This document shows positions 23,245-31,568 of a stretch of DNA of 64,000 nucleotides, piece by piece. This DNA comes from PFJX01 sp040757575 (GTDB taxonomy: Bacteria; Pseudomonadota; Gammaproteobacteria; Burkholderiales; Thiobacillaceae). Positions within the stretch are counted from its first letter, which is position 1; every line of letters begins with the position of its first letter. The position numbers and the translations under genes were made by a program. The notes under the pieces are model-generated. The model worked only from the letters and a program-made list of their open reading frames with translations, had not been told where the DNA came from and did not search any database. Location: positions 124,001-188,000 of the forward strand of contig JBFLXA010000001.1 of the NCBI GenBank assembly GCA_040757575.1. The letters run 5' to 3'.

Positions 23245-23517
23245 TCAGCTGTTGTGTTGGTCGGTGTAAGGCAGCAGGGCCAGGAAACGGGCGCGCTCGA
23301 TGGCAGTGGAGAGCTGGCGCTGGTAACGGGCCTTGGTACCGGTGATGCGAGCGGGGATGATCTTGCCCTGCTCGTTGATGAAGTCCTTCAGGGTGTCCAC
23401 ATCCTTGTAGTCCACCTCTTTCACCTTCTCGACGGTGAAGCGGCAGAACTTCTTGCGACGGAACAGGGCGCCGCCGTTGGGGTTCTTGGGACGGGGCTTG
23501 CGTTTGATGAAAGCCAT
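23245..23517 (-). CDS. rpsR: 30S ribosomal protein S18
   Basis: A 90-residue S18 with the family core FCRFTVEKVKEVDYKDVDTL, PARITGTKARYQRQLSTAIE and RARFLALLPYTDQH, and a basic N-terminus KRKPRPKNPNG. S18 pairs with S6 on the 30S platform. It starts 5 nt after priB. Confidence 0.97.
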   Translation of the reverse strand: MAFIKRKPRPKNPNGGALFRRKKFCRFTVEKVKEVDYKDVDTLKDFINEQGKIIPARITGTKARYQRQLSTAIERARFLALLPYTDQHNS

Positions 23518-23522
23518 TTCAA

Positions 23523-23828
23523 TTACTCCTCAATACGTTCAAATCCGGTTACATGCAGTTCGAGCTGGGTGCCCAGATGTCCTTGGGCGCCTTTGCGGTC
23601 CAGGAAGCCGGCGAGTCTCAGGGCGCTGCCCTGTTTTTCCTTCGCCAGGGCTTCGGCCACCGGGCCGAAGGCCACCACTTCCGTTTCCATCACCACAGCC
23701 CGCTGTCGCTTTGCTTCTTCCTGGGGGCCCTCATGGGCCACCTTCAGGCGTAGCGCGGCAATGCCGGCGGGGGTGTGGCGCAACCCGGCATGGTCCAGCA
23801 ACCGGGCGGTCAGCTCGAAGCGGTTCAG
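23523..23828 (-). CDS. priB: Primosomal replication protein PriB, apparent CTG start
   Basis: A 101-residue single-stranded-DNA-binding OB-fold protein used in replication restart. The recognisable sequence begins NRFELTARLLDHAGLRHTPAGI and ends QLELHVTGFERIEE. No ATG, GTG or TTG lies in frame ahead of the first beta strand. The only codon in the right place is CTG at 23828-23826, whose last two bases are shared with the rpsF stop (CTGA), the layout usually seen as ATGA. The alternative TTG at 23801 would delete the first OB strand. I therefore annotate the CTG start; a one-base sequence error is the main alternative. Confidence 0.82.
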   Translation of the reverse strand: MNRFELTARLLDHAGLRHTPAGIAALRLKVAHEGPQEEAKRQRAVVMETEVVAFGPVAEALAKEKQGSALRLAGFLDRKGAQGHLGTQLELHVTGFERIEE

Positions 23829-24205
23829 GCGGCTTGCTCGGCAGATGCCTCGGCCGCACCCTGGGCTGCCATGAGGTTGCGGGCCTTCTCGCCCTTCATC
23901 ATGACAGAGGGCTCGGTGACCGCGCCGTCACGCACCAGGGTCAGGTGGCGCAGGATGGCATCGTTGAAGCGGAAGCCGTGCTCCAGCTCGTTCAGGGTCT
24001 CCTGGTCGCACTCGATGTTCATCAGCACGTAGTGGGCCTTGTGCATCTTCTGGATGGTGTAGGCCAGTTGCAGGCGGCCCCAGTCTTCCAGGCGGTGGAC
24101 ATGGCCGTTGCGGGCTGCGACCTGGGCTTTGTAGCGCTCGACCATGGCGGGCACCTGCTCGCTCTGGTCCGGATGGACGAGGAAAACGATCTCGTAATGA
24201 CGCAT
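23825..24205 (-). CDS. rpsF: 30S ribosomal protein S6
   Basis: A 126-residue S6: MRHYEIVFLVHPDQSEQVP, GRLQLAYTIQKMHKAHYVLM and LNELEHGFRFNDAILRHL are family blocks. An Ala/Glu-rich C-terminal tail follows, the region that RimK can glutamylate in some species. It is the first gene of the rpsF-priB-rpsR-rplI cluster and its TGA overlaps the priB start. Confidence 0.97.
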   Translation of the reverse strand: MRHYEIVFLVHPDQSEQVPAMVERYKAQVAARNGHVHRLEDWGRLQLAYTIQKMHKAHYVLMNIECDQETLNELEHGFRFNDAILRHLTLVRDGAVTEPSVMMKGEKARNLMAAQGAAEASAEQAA

Positions 24206-24260
24206 TGGAACTCCTTTTGGGCTCGGGCCACCCCCGTGCGTCCGGGGTGCGGCAAGGCGG

Positions 24261-24301
24261 AAAAAACCGAGCCCGCCTGGGATATTTCCGGGCGGGCTCG
24301 G
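24261..24301 (-). terminator. Terminator of the decarboxylase gene
   Basis: An 11-nt perfect stem, CCGAGCCCGCC with GGCGGGCTCGG, and a 13-nt loop, followed on the minus strand by six T residues. It lies about 130 nt past the decarboxylase stop and also insulates the rpsF cluster. Confidence 0.88.
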
Positions 24302-24347
24302 AGAGGGGCAGGATTCTATTGATAAATCAGGCGGATATCAAGACTGG

Positions 24348-24427
24348 CAGGGGCAAGGGGCAAGCAAAGTCTAGGTCTAGGTTCCTTGGACCTTGCAGGC
24401 GCGTAGCGCCTTCCTTGCACCTTGTCA
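24348..24427. repeat. Purine-rich inverted tandem element E3
   Basis: GGGGCAAGGGGCAAG units face CCTTGCA/CCTTGCACCTTG units. A small GGCGC-GTAG-CGCC-like hairpin sits in one arm, as in E4 and E5. It fills the gap between the decarboxylase stop and its terminator. Confidence 0.6.
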
Positions 24428-24433
24428 CTCGTC

Positions 24434-26674
24434 TTATGCAACGCAATCCACGTAATACCGGGTCTTGCCGTTGTCCCGTTCCTTCACCAGGCCATGCACA
24501 TCGGTTTCAAAGCCGGGAAAGCGCTCGTTGAATTCCCGGGTGAAGCGCAGGTAGCGGACGATGGTAGCGTTGAAACGCTCGCCGGGAATCAGCAGGGGAA
24601 TGCCCGGCGGGTAGGGGGTCAGGAGAATGGAGGTGATGCGGCCTTCCAGGTGGTCTATCTCCACCCGTTCGATTTCCTTGTGGGCCATCTTGGCAAAGGC
24701 GTCGGCGGGACGCATGGCGGGCGCCATCTCCGAGAGGTACATCTCCGTAGTCAGGCGAGCCACGTCGTTGGCCTTGTAGATGGCATGGATCTGGTCGCAC
24801 AGGTCCTTGAGACCCACCCGCTCGTAGCGGGGGTGCTTGGCCACGAACTCGGGCATCACCCGCCACAGGGGCTGGTTGCCGTCGTAGTCGTCCTTGAACT
24901 GCTGGAGCTCGGTGACCATGGTGTTCCAGCGGCCCTTGGTGATGCCGATGGTGAACATGATGAAGAAGGAATAGAGGCCCGTCTTTTCGACGATGACCCC
25001 GTGCTCCGCCAGGTATTTGGTGACGATGGCGGCGGGAATGCCGATGTCTTCGGCGAAGTCCCCTTCCATGTTGAGGCCCGGGGTGATGATGGTGGCCTTG
25101 ATGGGGTCCAGCAGGTTGAAGCCCGGGGCCACGTCGCCGAAGCCGTGCCAGCCCTCCCCCGCCTTGAGCATCCAGGCTTCCCGTTCCTCGATGCCTTCTT
25201 CCGACAGGTCGGCGGGCCCCCAGACCTTGAACCACCAGTCCAGACCCAGTTCGGTGCCCACCTTGCGCATGGCGCGACGGAAATCCAGGGCCTCGGCGAT
25301 GGATTCCTCCACCAGGGCGGTGCCGCCGGGGGCTTCCATCATGGCCGCCGCCACGTCACAGCTGGCGATGATGGCGTACTGAGGGCTGGTGGAGGTGTGC
25401 ATGAGGAAGGCCTCGTTGAACACGTCCCGATCCAGCCGGGTTTGCTGGGCGTCCTGCACCAGGATCTGGGATGCCTGGGACAGGCCCGCCAGCAACTTGT
25501 GGGTGGACTGAGTGGAAAACACCATGGAATCCATGCAGCGGGGCCGGTCTGCACCGATGGCGTGGTAGTCGCCGTAGAAATCATGGAAGGCGGCGTGGGG
25601 CAGCCAGGCCTCGTCAAAGTGCAGGGTGTCGATCCGGCCGTCCAACTCGGCCTTGATCTCCTCCACGTTGTAGAGGATGCCGTCATAGGTGGACTGGGTG
25701 ATGGTGAGCACCCGGGGCTTGATGGCCTTGTCCTTGATGAAGGGGTGGGCGGCGATCTTTTTCTGGATGTTGGCCCACTCGAATTCCGCCTTGGGAATGG
25801 GACCGATGATGCCGTAGTGGTTGCGGGTGGGCATCAGGAATACGGGGATCGCCCCGGTCATGATGATGGCGTGGAGCACCGACTTGTGGCAGTTGCGGTC
25901 CACCACCACCACGTCCCCCGGCGCCACCGCTGCGTGCCAGACGATCTTGTTGGAGGTGGAAGTGCCGTTGGTGACGAAATACAGATGGTCGCAGTTGAAG
26001 ATGCGGGCGGCGTTGCGCTCCGAAGCGGCCACGGGACCGGTGTGGTCCAGCAGCTGCCCCAATTCCTCCACGGCGTTGCAGACATCGGCGCGGAGCATGT
26101 TCTCGCCGAAGAACTGGTGGAACATCTGTCCCACGGGACTCTTCAGGAAGGCCACACCGCCGGAATGGCCAGGGCAGTGCCAGGAATAGGAGCCGTCCGC
26201 CGCGTAGTGGGTCAGGGCCCGAAAGAAGGGGGGCGGCAGGGAATCCAGGTAGGCGTTCACTTCCCGCTTGATGTTGCGGGCGATGAACTCCGGCGTGTCT
26301 TCATACATGTGGATGAAGCCATGGAGTTCCCGCAACACGTCATTGGGGATATGACGGGAGGTGCGGGTCTCGCCGTACAGGAAAATGGGGATATCCCGGT
26401 TGCGGAAACGGATTTCCTCCACGAAGGCCCGCAACTCGGCGATGGTGGCATCCGCCTCGTCCCCGGCGAACTCTTCGTCATCCACCGACAGAATGAAGGC
26501 TGACGCCCGGCTCTGCTGCTGGGCAAAGGAGGACAGGTCGCCGTAGCTGGTCACCCCAAGCACTTCCATGCGCTCGTCCTCCAGGGCCTTGGCCAGGGCA
26601 CGGATACCCAAGCCGGAGGCATTCTCGGAACGGAAGTCCTCGTCGATGATGATGACTGGAAAATGGAAATGCAT
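24434..26674 (-). CDS. Orn/Lys/Arg decarboxylase, PLP fold type I
   Basis: A 746-residue basic amino-acid decarboxylase. It has an N-terminal response-regulator-like wing domain (FPVIIIDEDFRSENASGLG), the PLP domain with HCPGHSGGVAFLKSP and FVTNGTSTSNKIV, the PLP-binding lysine in STQSTHKLLAGL (near residue 390), and a C-terminal domain. The family includes inducible lysine, ornithine and arginine decarboxylases; the sequence alone does not let me choose. It would make a polyamine and consume a cytoplasmic proton. It stands alone, with its own terminator. Confidence 0.92.
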   Translation of the reverse strand: MHFHFPVIIIDEDFRSENASGLGIRALAKALEDERMEVLGVTSYGDLSSFAQQQSRASAFILSVDDEEFAGDEADATIAELRAFVEEIRFRNRDIPIFLYGETRTSRHIPNDVLRELHGFIHMYEDTPEFIARNIKREVNAYLDSLPPPFFRALTHYAADGSYSWHCPGHSGGVAFLKSPVGQMFHQFFGENMLRADVCNAVEELGQLLDHTGPVAASERNAARIFNCDHLYFVTNGTSTSNKIVWHAAVAPGDVVVVDRNCHKSVLHAIIMTGAIPVFLMPTRNHYGIIGPIPKAEFEWANIQKKIAAHPFIKDKAIKPRVLTITQSTYDGILYNVEEIKAELDGRIDTLHFDEAWLPHAAFHDFYGDYHAIGADRPRCMDSMVFSTQSTHKLLAGLSQASQILVQDAQQTRLDRDVFNEAFLMHTSTSPQYAIIASCDVAAAMMEAPGGTALVEESIAEALDFRRAMRKVGTELGLDWWFKVWGPADLSEEGIEEREAWMLKAGEGWHGFGDVAPGFNLLDPIKATIITPGLNMEGDFAEDIGIPAAIVTKYLAEHGVIVEKTGLYSFFIMFTIGITKGRWNTMVTELQQFKDDYDGNQPLWRVMPEFVAKHPRYERVGLKDLCDQIHAIYKANDVARLTTEMYLSEMAPAMRPADAFAKMAHKEIERVEIDHLEGRITSILLTPYPPGIPLLIPGERFNATIVRYLRFTREFNERFPGFETDVHGLVKERDNGKTRYYVDCVA

Positions 26675-26790
26675 GGCCGCTCCTGGGCAAGGGCAGAATC
26701 GATGGAATGGCGCGGATTATAGGAATCCACCCGGCCGGGCGTGTGAATTCTTCGCGTCCGGGGGCGAAAAAACTCCCGGCTGTCATGAAT

Positions 26791-26815
26791 GAAAAAACCC
26801 CGCCGTAGCGGGGTT
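26791..26815 (-). terminator. Terminator of the cyd operon
   Basis: On the minus strand AACCCCGC-TACG-GCGGGGTT is followed by TTTT. It lies 20 nt past the cydX stop and ends the cydP-cydA-cydB-cydX transcript. Confidence 0.92.
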
Positions 26816-26835
26816 CAGTCCGGGAAGCAGCCCGT

Positions 26836-26949
26836 TCAGTTCGTCTGCCCGCCCTCCTTCGCGCATTCCTGGGCCTCGAACCACATGGCGTTGAGCACAG
26901 ACAGCATGAGGGCGGCGGAAAGACCCAGCACCCAGGCGAAATACCACAT
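26836..26949 (-). CDS. cydX: CydX, cytochrome bd small subunit (37 aa)
   Basis: A 37-residue single-span protein beginning MWYFAWVLGLSAALMLSVLNAMW, the CydX/YbgT signature, with a short polar tail. It binds CydA near haem b595 and stabilises the oxidase. It starts 20 nt after cydB. It is too short for ordinary gene calling, but its motif and position leave little doubt. Confidence 0.93.
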   Translation of the reverse strand: MWYFAWVLGLSAALMLSVLNAMWFEAQECAKEGGQTN

Positions 26950-26969
26950 GTTTCTCTCCTTCGGCGAAA

Positions 26970-28109
26970 TCAATAAGCGGAATGGTCGTTGGCCTGGATG
27001 TAGGCCGGGGTCACCTTGCCGGCCATCTTCCGATAGGCCCAGCCGGTGTAAGCGATGACGATGGGGGTGAAGATCAGGGCCGCCCAGAACATGACCTCCA
27101 GGGTCAGATGGCTGGACACGCTGTCCCAGGCGGTGAGGCTGGAACGGGGGTCGCTGGAGGACGGCATGACGAAGGGGAACATGGCCACACCGGCGGTGCC
27201 GATGACCCCCAGTTCCGCCACGGCACTGCCGATGAAGGCCAGCACCGGCTTGTCCATGCGGGCGAACAGCAGACCCGCGATGCCGCCCAGGAAGCCGGCG
27301 CCGGGCACCAGCCAGAGCAGGGGCATGGCGGCGAAGTTGGCCATCCAGGCCCCGGCCTTCAGTTCCACCGTCTTGTCCAGGGGGTTGGGCAGGGCGCCCG
27401 GGTCCACGGCAGAGGTGATCACATAACCGTCGATGCCCTGGGACACCCACACGCCGGCGCCGGCAAAGGCCGCCAGCATGACCACCCCGAAGAGGGTGGA
27501 AGCCAGTTTGGCCCTTTGGTAAACCGCCCCTTCGGTGCGCACCATCAGGTAGTTGGCACCGTGGAAGACCAGCATGGACAGGCTCACCACCCCGGCCAGC
27601 AGGGCGAAGGGGTTCAACAGGGCCCAGAAGGTGCCGGTGTAGACGGGCATCAGGTTGTCCTCGAAGTGGAAGGGCACCCCTTGCAAGAGGTTCCCGAAGG
27701 CCACGCCGAAGATCAGGGCAGGCACCGCGCCGCCCACGAACAGGCCCCAGTCCCAGGCCGTGCGCCAGCGGGAGTCCGCCACCTTGCTGCGGTAGTCGAA
27801 GCCCACGGGCCGGAAGAACAGGGCCCACAGCACCGCCAGCATGGCCCAGTAGAAGCCGGAGAAGGCCGTGGCGTAGACCAGGGGCCAGGCGGCGAAGATG
27901 GCGCCGCCACCGGTGATGAACCACACCTGGTTACCGTCCCAGTGGGGCCCCACGGTGTTGATGACCACGCGCCGCTCCACATCGTCCTTGCCTACGAAGG
28001 GCAACAGGGCCCCCACGCCCATATCGTGGCCGTCCATGACGGCAAAACCCAGCAGCAACACCCCCACCAGCAGCCACCAGACGATTTTCAGGGTTTCGTA
28101 ATCCAGCAT
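26970..28109 (-). CDS. cydB: Cytochrome bd ubiquinol oxidase subunit II
   Basis: A 379-residue CydB with 8-9 membrane helices: starts MLDYETLKIVWWLLVGVLLLG and contains FAVMDGHDMGVGALLPFVG, GPHWDGNQVWFITGGGAIFAAWP and RPVGFDYR. It pairs with CydA in the inner membrane to reduce O2 to water at very low O2 concentration. It follows cydA by 22 nt. Confidence 0.97.
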   Translation of the reverse strand: MLDYETLKIVWWLLVGVLLLGFAVMDGHDMGVGALLPFVGKDDVERRVVINTVGPHWDGNQVWFITGGGAIFAAWPLVYATAFSGFYWAMLAVLWALFFRPVGFDYRSKVADSRWRTAWDWGLFVGGAVPALIFGVAFGNLLQGVPFHFEDNLMPVYTGTFWALLNPFALLAGVVSLSMLVFHGANYLMVRTEGAVYQRAKLASTLFGVVMLAAFAGAGVWVSQGIDGYVITSAVDPGALPNPLDKTVELKAGAWMANFAAMPLLWLVPGAGFLGGIAGLLFARMDKPVLAFIGSAVAELGVIGTAGVAMFPFVMPSSSDPRSSLTAWDSVSSHLTLEVMFWAALIFTPIVIAYTGWAYRKMAGKVTPAYIQANDHSAY

Positions 28110-28131
28110 GTCAGTCTCCTTGTCCGGGGCA

Positions 28132-29700
28132 TCAGGCGCGAGCGGGTTGCGGGGAGGTTTCGAAGTGATAGCGACCCACCCCCAGGGAACTGGGGCCCAG
28201 CCGGGCGTACTTGAACATCAGGTACATCTCCACGATAAGCAAGCCGGTATAGAAGAACATGAACCCGGCGAGGGAGCCGTACAAACTGCCGGCAGACAGG
28301 GTGGAGGTGGACAGGTGGGTGGGCAGCACACCGTAGATGGTCCAGGGCTGGCGGCCGTATTCCGCCACGAACCAGCCCATTTCACAGGCGATCCAGGGCA
28401 TGGGAATGAACCAGACGGCCCACTTCAGCAACCAGCGCTTTTGCATGAATGTGTTCTTCACCGAGAACCAGAACGACAGACCGAACAGGGCCAGGAACAG
28501 GAAGCCCAGCAGCACCATGATGCGGAAGGTCCAGAACATGGGGGCCACTGCCGGGATGGAATCCCGGGCTGCCTGGGCAATCATCTCTGGCGTGGCCTGA
28601 CTCACGTCGGCGGTGTACTTCTTCAGCAGCAGGCCGTAGCCCAGGTCCGCCTTGTGGGTTTCGAACAACAGCCGGGTGGCTTCGTCGGCGGTATTGGCCC
28701 GTAGTTTCTCCAGGGCCACCACGGCAAGAGCGCCCCGGGCGATGCGCTGGGCCGCGTTCTTCTCCAGATCGTTGATGCCGGGCAACACCGTGTCCGTGGA
28801 ACGGGTGGCGATCAGGCCCAGGGCATAGGGCACCTTGATCTCCAGGTGGTTGGTCCGGGTCGCGTCGTCGGGGATGGCGAAGAGGGTGAAGCTGGCCGGG
28901 GCCGCCTCGGTTTCCCACATGCCTTCCATGGCCGCCAGCTTGGTGTGCTGGTGTTTGGTCACGGCGTAGCCGGATTCGTCACCCAGCACGATCACCGACA
29001 GGGCCGAGGCGAAACCAAAGGCGGCAGCGATGCGGAAGGAACGCTTGGCGAACTCGATGTCCCGGCCTTTCAGCAGGTACCAAGAGGAAATACCCAACAC
29101 GAACAGGGACCCGGTCACGTAGCCCGCCGAAACCGTATGCACAAACTTGGCCTGGGCCGCCGGGTTGAACAGCAGGTCCCAGAAGGAGGTCATTTCCATG
29201 CGCATGGTGACCCAACTGAACTCCGCCCCCACCGGGTTCTGCATCCAGCCGTTGGCGATGAGGATCCACACCGCCGACAGGTTGGAACCGATGGCGGTCA
29301 GGTAGGTGATGACCAGGTGTTCCCGCTTGCTGAGCTTGTTCCAGCCGAAGAAGAACAGGCCGATGAAAGTGGATTCCAGGAAGAAGGCCATGAGACCCTC
29401 GATGGCCAGGGGGGCGCCGAAGATGTCCCCCACGTAGTGGGAGTAGTAGGCCCAGTTGGTGCCGAACTGGAACTCCATGGTGATGCCCGTGGTGACGCCG
29501 AGGGCGAAGTTGATGCCGAACAGCTTGCCCCAGAACTTGGTCATGTCCCGGTAGATCTCCTTGCCGGTCATGACGTAGGTGGTCTCCATGATGGCCAGCA
29601 GGAAGGACAACCCCAGGGTCAGGGGCACGAACAGGAAGTGGTAGAAAGCGGTGGCAGCGAACTGCAATCGCGAAAGGTCGACGACTTCTTCAGTCACCAT
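28132..29700 (-). CDS. cydA: Cytochrome bd ubiquinol oxidase subunit I
   Basis: A 522-residue CydA: the haem b595 ligand region LQFAATAFYHFLFVPLTLG, EFQFGTNWAYYSHYVGDIFG, the GRQPW motif in EYGRQPWTIYGVLPT, and a quinol-binding Q loop between the sixth and seventh helices. High-affinity respiration of this kind protects nitrogenase and serves microaerobic growth, in keeping with the nif and hydrogenase genes in the window. It is preceded by cydP and followed by cydB and cydX. Confidence 0.97.
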   Translation of the reverse strand: MVTEEVVDLSRLQFAATAFYHFLFVPLTLGLSFLLAIMETTYVMTGKEIYRDMTKFWGKLFGINFALGVTTGITMEFQFGTNWAYYSHYVGDIFGAPLAIEGLMAFFLESTFIGLFFFGWNKLSKREHLVITYLTAIGSNLSAVWILIANGWMQNPVGAEFSWVTMRMEMTSFWDLLFNPAAQAKFVHTVSAGYVTGSLFVLGISSWYLLKGRDIEFAKRSFRIAAAFGFASALSVIVLGDESGYAVTKHQHTKLAAMEGMWETEAAPASFTLFAIPDDATRTNHLEIKVPYALGLIATRSTDTVLPGINDLEKNAAQRIARGALAVVALEKLRANTADEATRLLFETHKADLGYGLLLKKYTADVSQATPEMIAQAARDSIPAVAPMFWTFRIMVLLGFLFLALFGLSFWFSVKNTFMQKRWLLKWAVWFIPMPWIACEMGWFVAEYGRQPWTIYGVLPTHLSTSTLSAGSLYGSLAGFMFFYTGLLIVEMYLMFKYARLGPSSLGVGRYHFETSPQPARA

Positions 29701-29718
29701 GGCGGCACTCCATCTGGG

Positions 29719-29943
29719 TCAGGGGTGGTTGGAAATCTTGGGGATGGAGGGAGAGGCCAACCGGTCGGCCACCAGGCCGGGATCCAGGCCCTGGATCATG
29801 TCGGGCAACTGGGGCTCGCTGAAAAAGACCCACCAGATGCCATAGAGCAGCATCAGTTTCACCAGCAGCGTGAATGCGATTTCCCGAACCAGCCCAGCCC
29901 GTTTTGCCGTACCCCGGCGCAATGGTTCTTCTGTCTGGAACAT
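29719..29943 (-). CDS. cydP: CydP-like cytochrome oxidase small subunit
   Basis: A 74-residue protein with one membrane helix, EIAFTLLVKLMLLYGIWWVFF, followed by SEPQLPDM. This matches the small CydP family encoded upstream of cydA in beta- and gammaproteobacteria. I start it at the ATG 29943. It is separated from cydA by 18 nt and is the first gene of the cyd operon. It probably assists assembly or stability of the bd oxidase. Confidence 0.82.
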   Translation of the reverse strand: MFQTEEPLRRGTAKRAGLVREIAFTLLVKLMLLYGIWWVFFSEPQLPDMIQGLDPGLVADRLASPSIPKISNHP

Positions 29944-29979
29944 GCCTGACTTCCCCCGCAAGTGCATACGCAATAATGG

Positions 29980-30000
29980 CGTGCCCCACAAAGGGGCACG
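29980..30000. promoter_or_regulatory. Palindrome upstream of cydP
   Basis: CGTGCCCC-ACAAA-GGGGCACG is a perfect 8-nt inverted repeat 36 nt upstream of the cydP start. It may be an operator or a leader hairpin for the cyd operon; it does not match an FNR (TTGAT-N4-ATCAA) or ArcA site. The remaining gap towards dcd shows no gene. Confidence 0.4.
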
Positions 30001-30161
30001 TCCAACACACGGTCAAGCAAGACGTAACCGTATGGAAGCGGGGTAAAGCCTATCTAAAGATATATGGGTCTGATATGCGACAAGATGCCGCAGGGAATTG
30101 CCGGGGAAACGGAAGGGAGGGGGACGTGGCTCTAGCCACGCCCAACCTGTAATGCCTGCAC

Positions 30162-30728
30162 CTAGATCTTGGGCAGGGTGACGCCGGTCTGGCCCTGATA
30201 CTTGCCGCCCCGGTCCCGGTAGGAGGTTTCGCAGACCTCATCACTCTGGAAGAACAGCATCTGGGCCACGCCTTCGTTGGCGTAGATGCGGGCCGGCAAA
30301 GGCGTGGTATTGGAAAACTCCAGGGTCACGTGGCCTTCCCATTCGGGCTCCAGGGGGGTCACGTTGACGATGATGCCGCAACGGGCATAGGTGCTCTTGC
30401 CCAGGCAGACCACCAGGGTGTCCCGGGGGATGCGGAAGTACTCCACGGTTCGGGCCAGGGCAAAGGAGTTGGGGGGGATGATGCAGGAGTCGGCCGTAAT
30501 CTCCACGAAGGAATCCGGGTCGAAATTCTTCGGATCCACCAGGGTGTGGTTCAGGTTGGTGAATACCTTGAATTCATTGGCGCATCGCACGTCGTAGCCA
30601 TAACTTGAAGTGCCGTAGGAGACGATCTTCCCGCCGTTGGCCTGCTTGACCTGGCCGGGCTCGAAGGGCTCGATCATGGCGTGCTCTTGCGCCATACGGC
30701 GGATCCACTTGTCGGATTTGATGCTCAT
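30162..30728 (-). CDS. dcd: dCTP deaminase
   Basis: A 188-residue Dcd that converts dCTP to dUTP for thymidylate synthesis. Family blocks are SSYGYDVRCANEFKVF, GKSTYARCGIIVNVTPLEP and the catalytic-site VTLEFSNTTPLPARIYANEG. The ATG at 30728 starts the usual MSIKSDKWIRRMA. It lies 4 nt downstream of a PIN-toxin gene, with GAGG of its ribosome-binding site overlapping that gene's end, so it appears co-transcribed with a toxin-antitoxin pair. Confidence 0.95.
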   Translation of the reverse strand: MSIKSDKWIRRMAQEHAMIEPFEPGQVKQANGGKIVSYGTSSYGYDVRCANEFKVFTNLNHTLVDPKNFDPDSFVEITADSCIIPPNSFALARTVEYFRIPRDTLVVCLGKSTYARCGIIVNVTPLEPEWEGHVTLEFSNTTPLPARIYANEGVAQMLFFQSDEVCETSYRDRGGKYQGQTGVTLPKI

Positions 30729-30732
30729 GTCC

Positions 30733-31149
30733 TCAGCCCAGCAGCAGGTTTTCGAAAGGGGCATGATTCTTCCAGCGATAGGCCTGGAAGTCACGCTGAT
30801 CCGTGGACAGGATACGCCCATGGCCCAACTTTTCAGCGAGGATCACCAAAGAGGCGTCCGCCAGGTCCATGGGCAGGCCTTCATATTTGCGCATCAGTTC
30901 CAGCACCCTGGGGCGGGCCTTGTCGTCGAGGTCCACGATATCCACGGCGCCGGAAAAACACCGCTCCTGGAAACGCATGGCCACCGTCTGATGGCCCCGG
31001 GCAGCCAGCAGGTGGGTCGCTTCAGTGAGTACCGGCCAGGTAGTGACCAGGCGTTCCCTTAACACCCGGCTCACGCTCACGGCCCGTTCGTGCCATGCAT
31101 CCTCCCGGTTGAACAGGGCCAGCCAGAACCCCGTATCGGCGATGATCAT
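30733..31149 (-). CDS. PIN-domain toxin
   Basis: A 138-residue PIN-domain ribonuclease of the VapC type: IIADTGFWLALFNRED (first acidic residue), VLTEATHLLAARG, DLADASLVILAEKLG and ILSTDQRDF supply the expected acidic residues. It is coupled to a ribbon-helix-helix antitoxin by an ATGA overlap and followed by dcd after 4 nt. It is unlike the VapC at 18407, so the two modules are not recent duplicates. Confidence 0.87.
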   Translation of the reverse strand: MIIADTGFWLALFNREDAWHERAVSVSRVLRERLVTTWPVLTEATHLLAARGHQTVAMRFQERCFSGAVDIVDLDDKARPRVLELMRKYEGLPMDLADASLVILAEKLGHGRILSTDQRDFQAYRWKNHAPFENLLLG

Positions 31150-31448
31150 CCGTGCTTGCGGGCCAGGGATTCCGCCAGGATGCGCTTGTAATCCACCGAA
31201 AGCTCGGCAGGTCCGGCGATGCTGCCGATCAGATCGGCAAAATCGTCAGCCACTGTATGGGGCTGGGCTGCTTCCTGGAGGTAATAACGGTGGATGGCCT
31301 CGCGGATCACCTCGGTCACGCTGGCACCGGTATCCCGCACCAGTTGCTGAAGTTCCCGCTGGGTCGCCTCATCCAGACGCGCGTTGACCCGCGCAACCGG
31401 CTGGGTTGCGCCATAGGGATGGGCCAAGTTTTCGGAGACTTTTGTCAT
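31146..31448 (-). CDS. Ribbon-helix-helix antitoxin
   Basis: A 100-residue protein with a CopG/Arc-like DNA-binding core, VARVNARLDEATQRELQQLV followed by TGASVTEVIREAIHRYY, and an acidic C-terminal tail. It precedes a PIN toxin with an ATGA overlap. The start codon lies within a perfect palindrome (31445-31459), the probable autoregulatory operator. Confidence 0.85.
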   Translation of the reverse strand: MTKVSENLAHPYGATQPVARVNARLDEATQRELQQLVRDTGASVTEVIREAIHRYYLQEAAQPHTVADDFADLIGSIAGPAELSVDYKRILAESLARKHG

Positions 31449-31459
31449 ACGCCGTATGA
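31445..31459. promoter_or_regulatory. Candidate operator of the second toxin-antitoxin pair
   Basis: TCATACG-C-CGTATGA is a perfect inverted repeat that includes the antitoxin start codon. Binding here could block both transcription and translation start. Confidence 0.62.
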
Positions 31460-31523
31460 TAGACAAAATCCCCGCGTCAATGAAGCAATTTCAGCCGGGA
31501 GCGGGCTATATCCCCTGGAAATT

Positions 31524-31549
31524 AAAAAGGCGCCCGGACAGGCGCCTTT
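31524..31549 (-). terminator. Terminator of apbC
   Basis: On the minus strand AAAGGCGCC-TGTCCG-GGCGCCTTT is followed by TT and an AT-rich stretch; it lies 19 nt past the apbC stop. Confidence 0.87.
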
Positions 31550-31568
31550 CTCGACCAGCAGCAGACAC

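Noticed and set aside
24422..26503. A 693-codon open frame on the plus strand opposite the decarboxylase
   Set aside because: It is the antisense shadow of a GC-rich gene: His/Gly/Val-rich, no motif, no ribosome-binding site, and fully covered by a well-supported enzyme.
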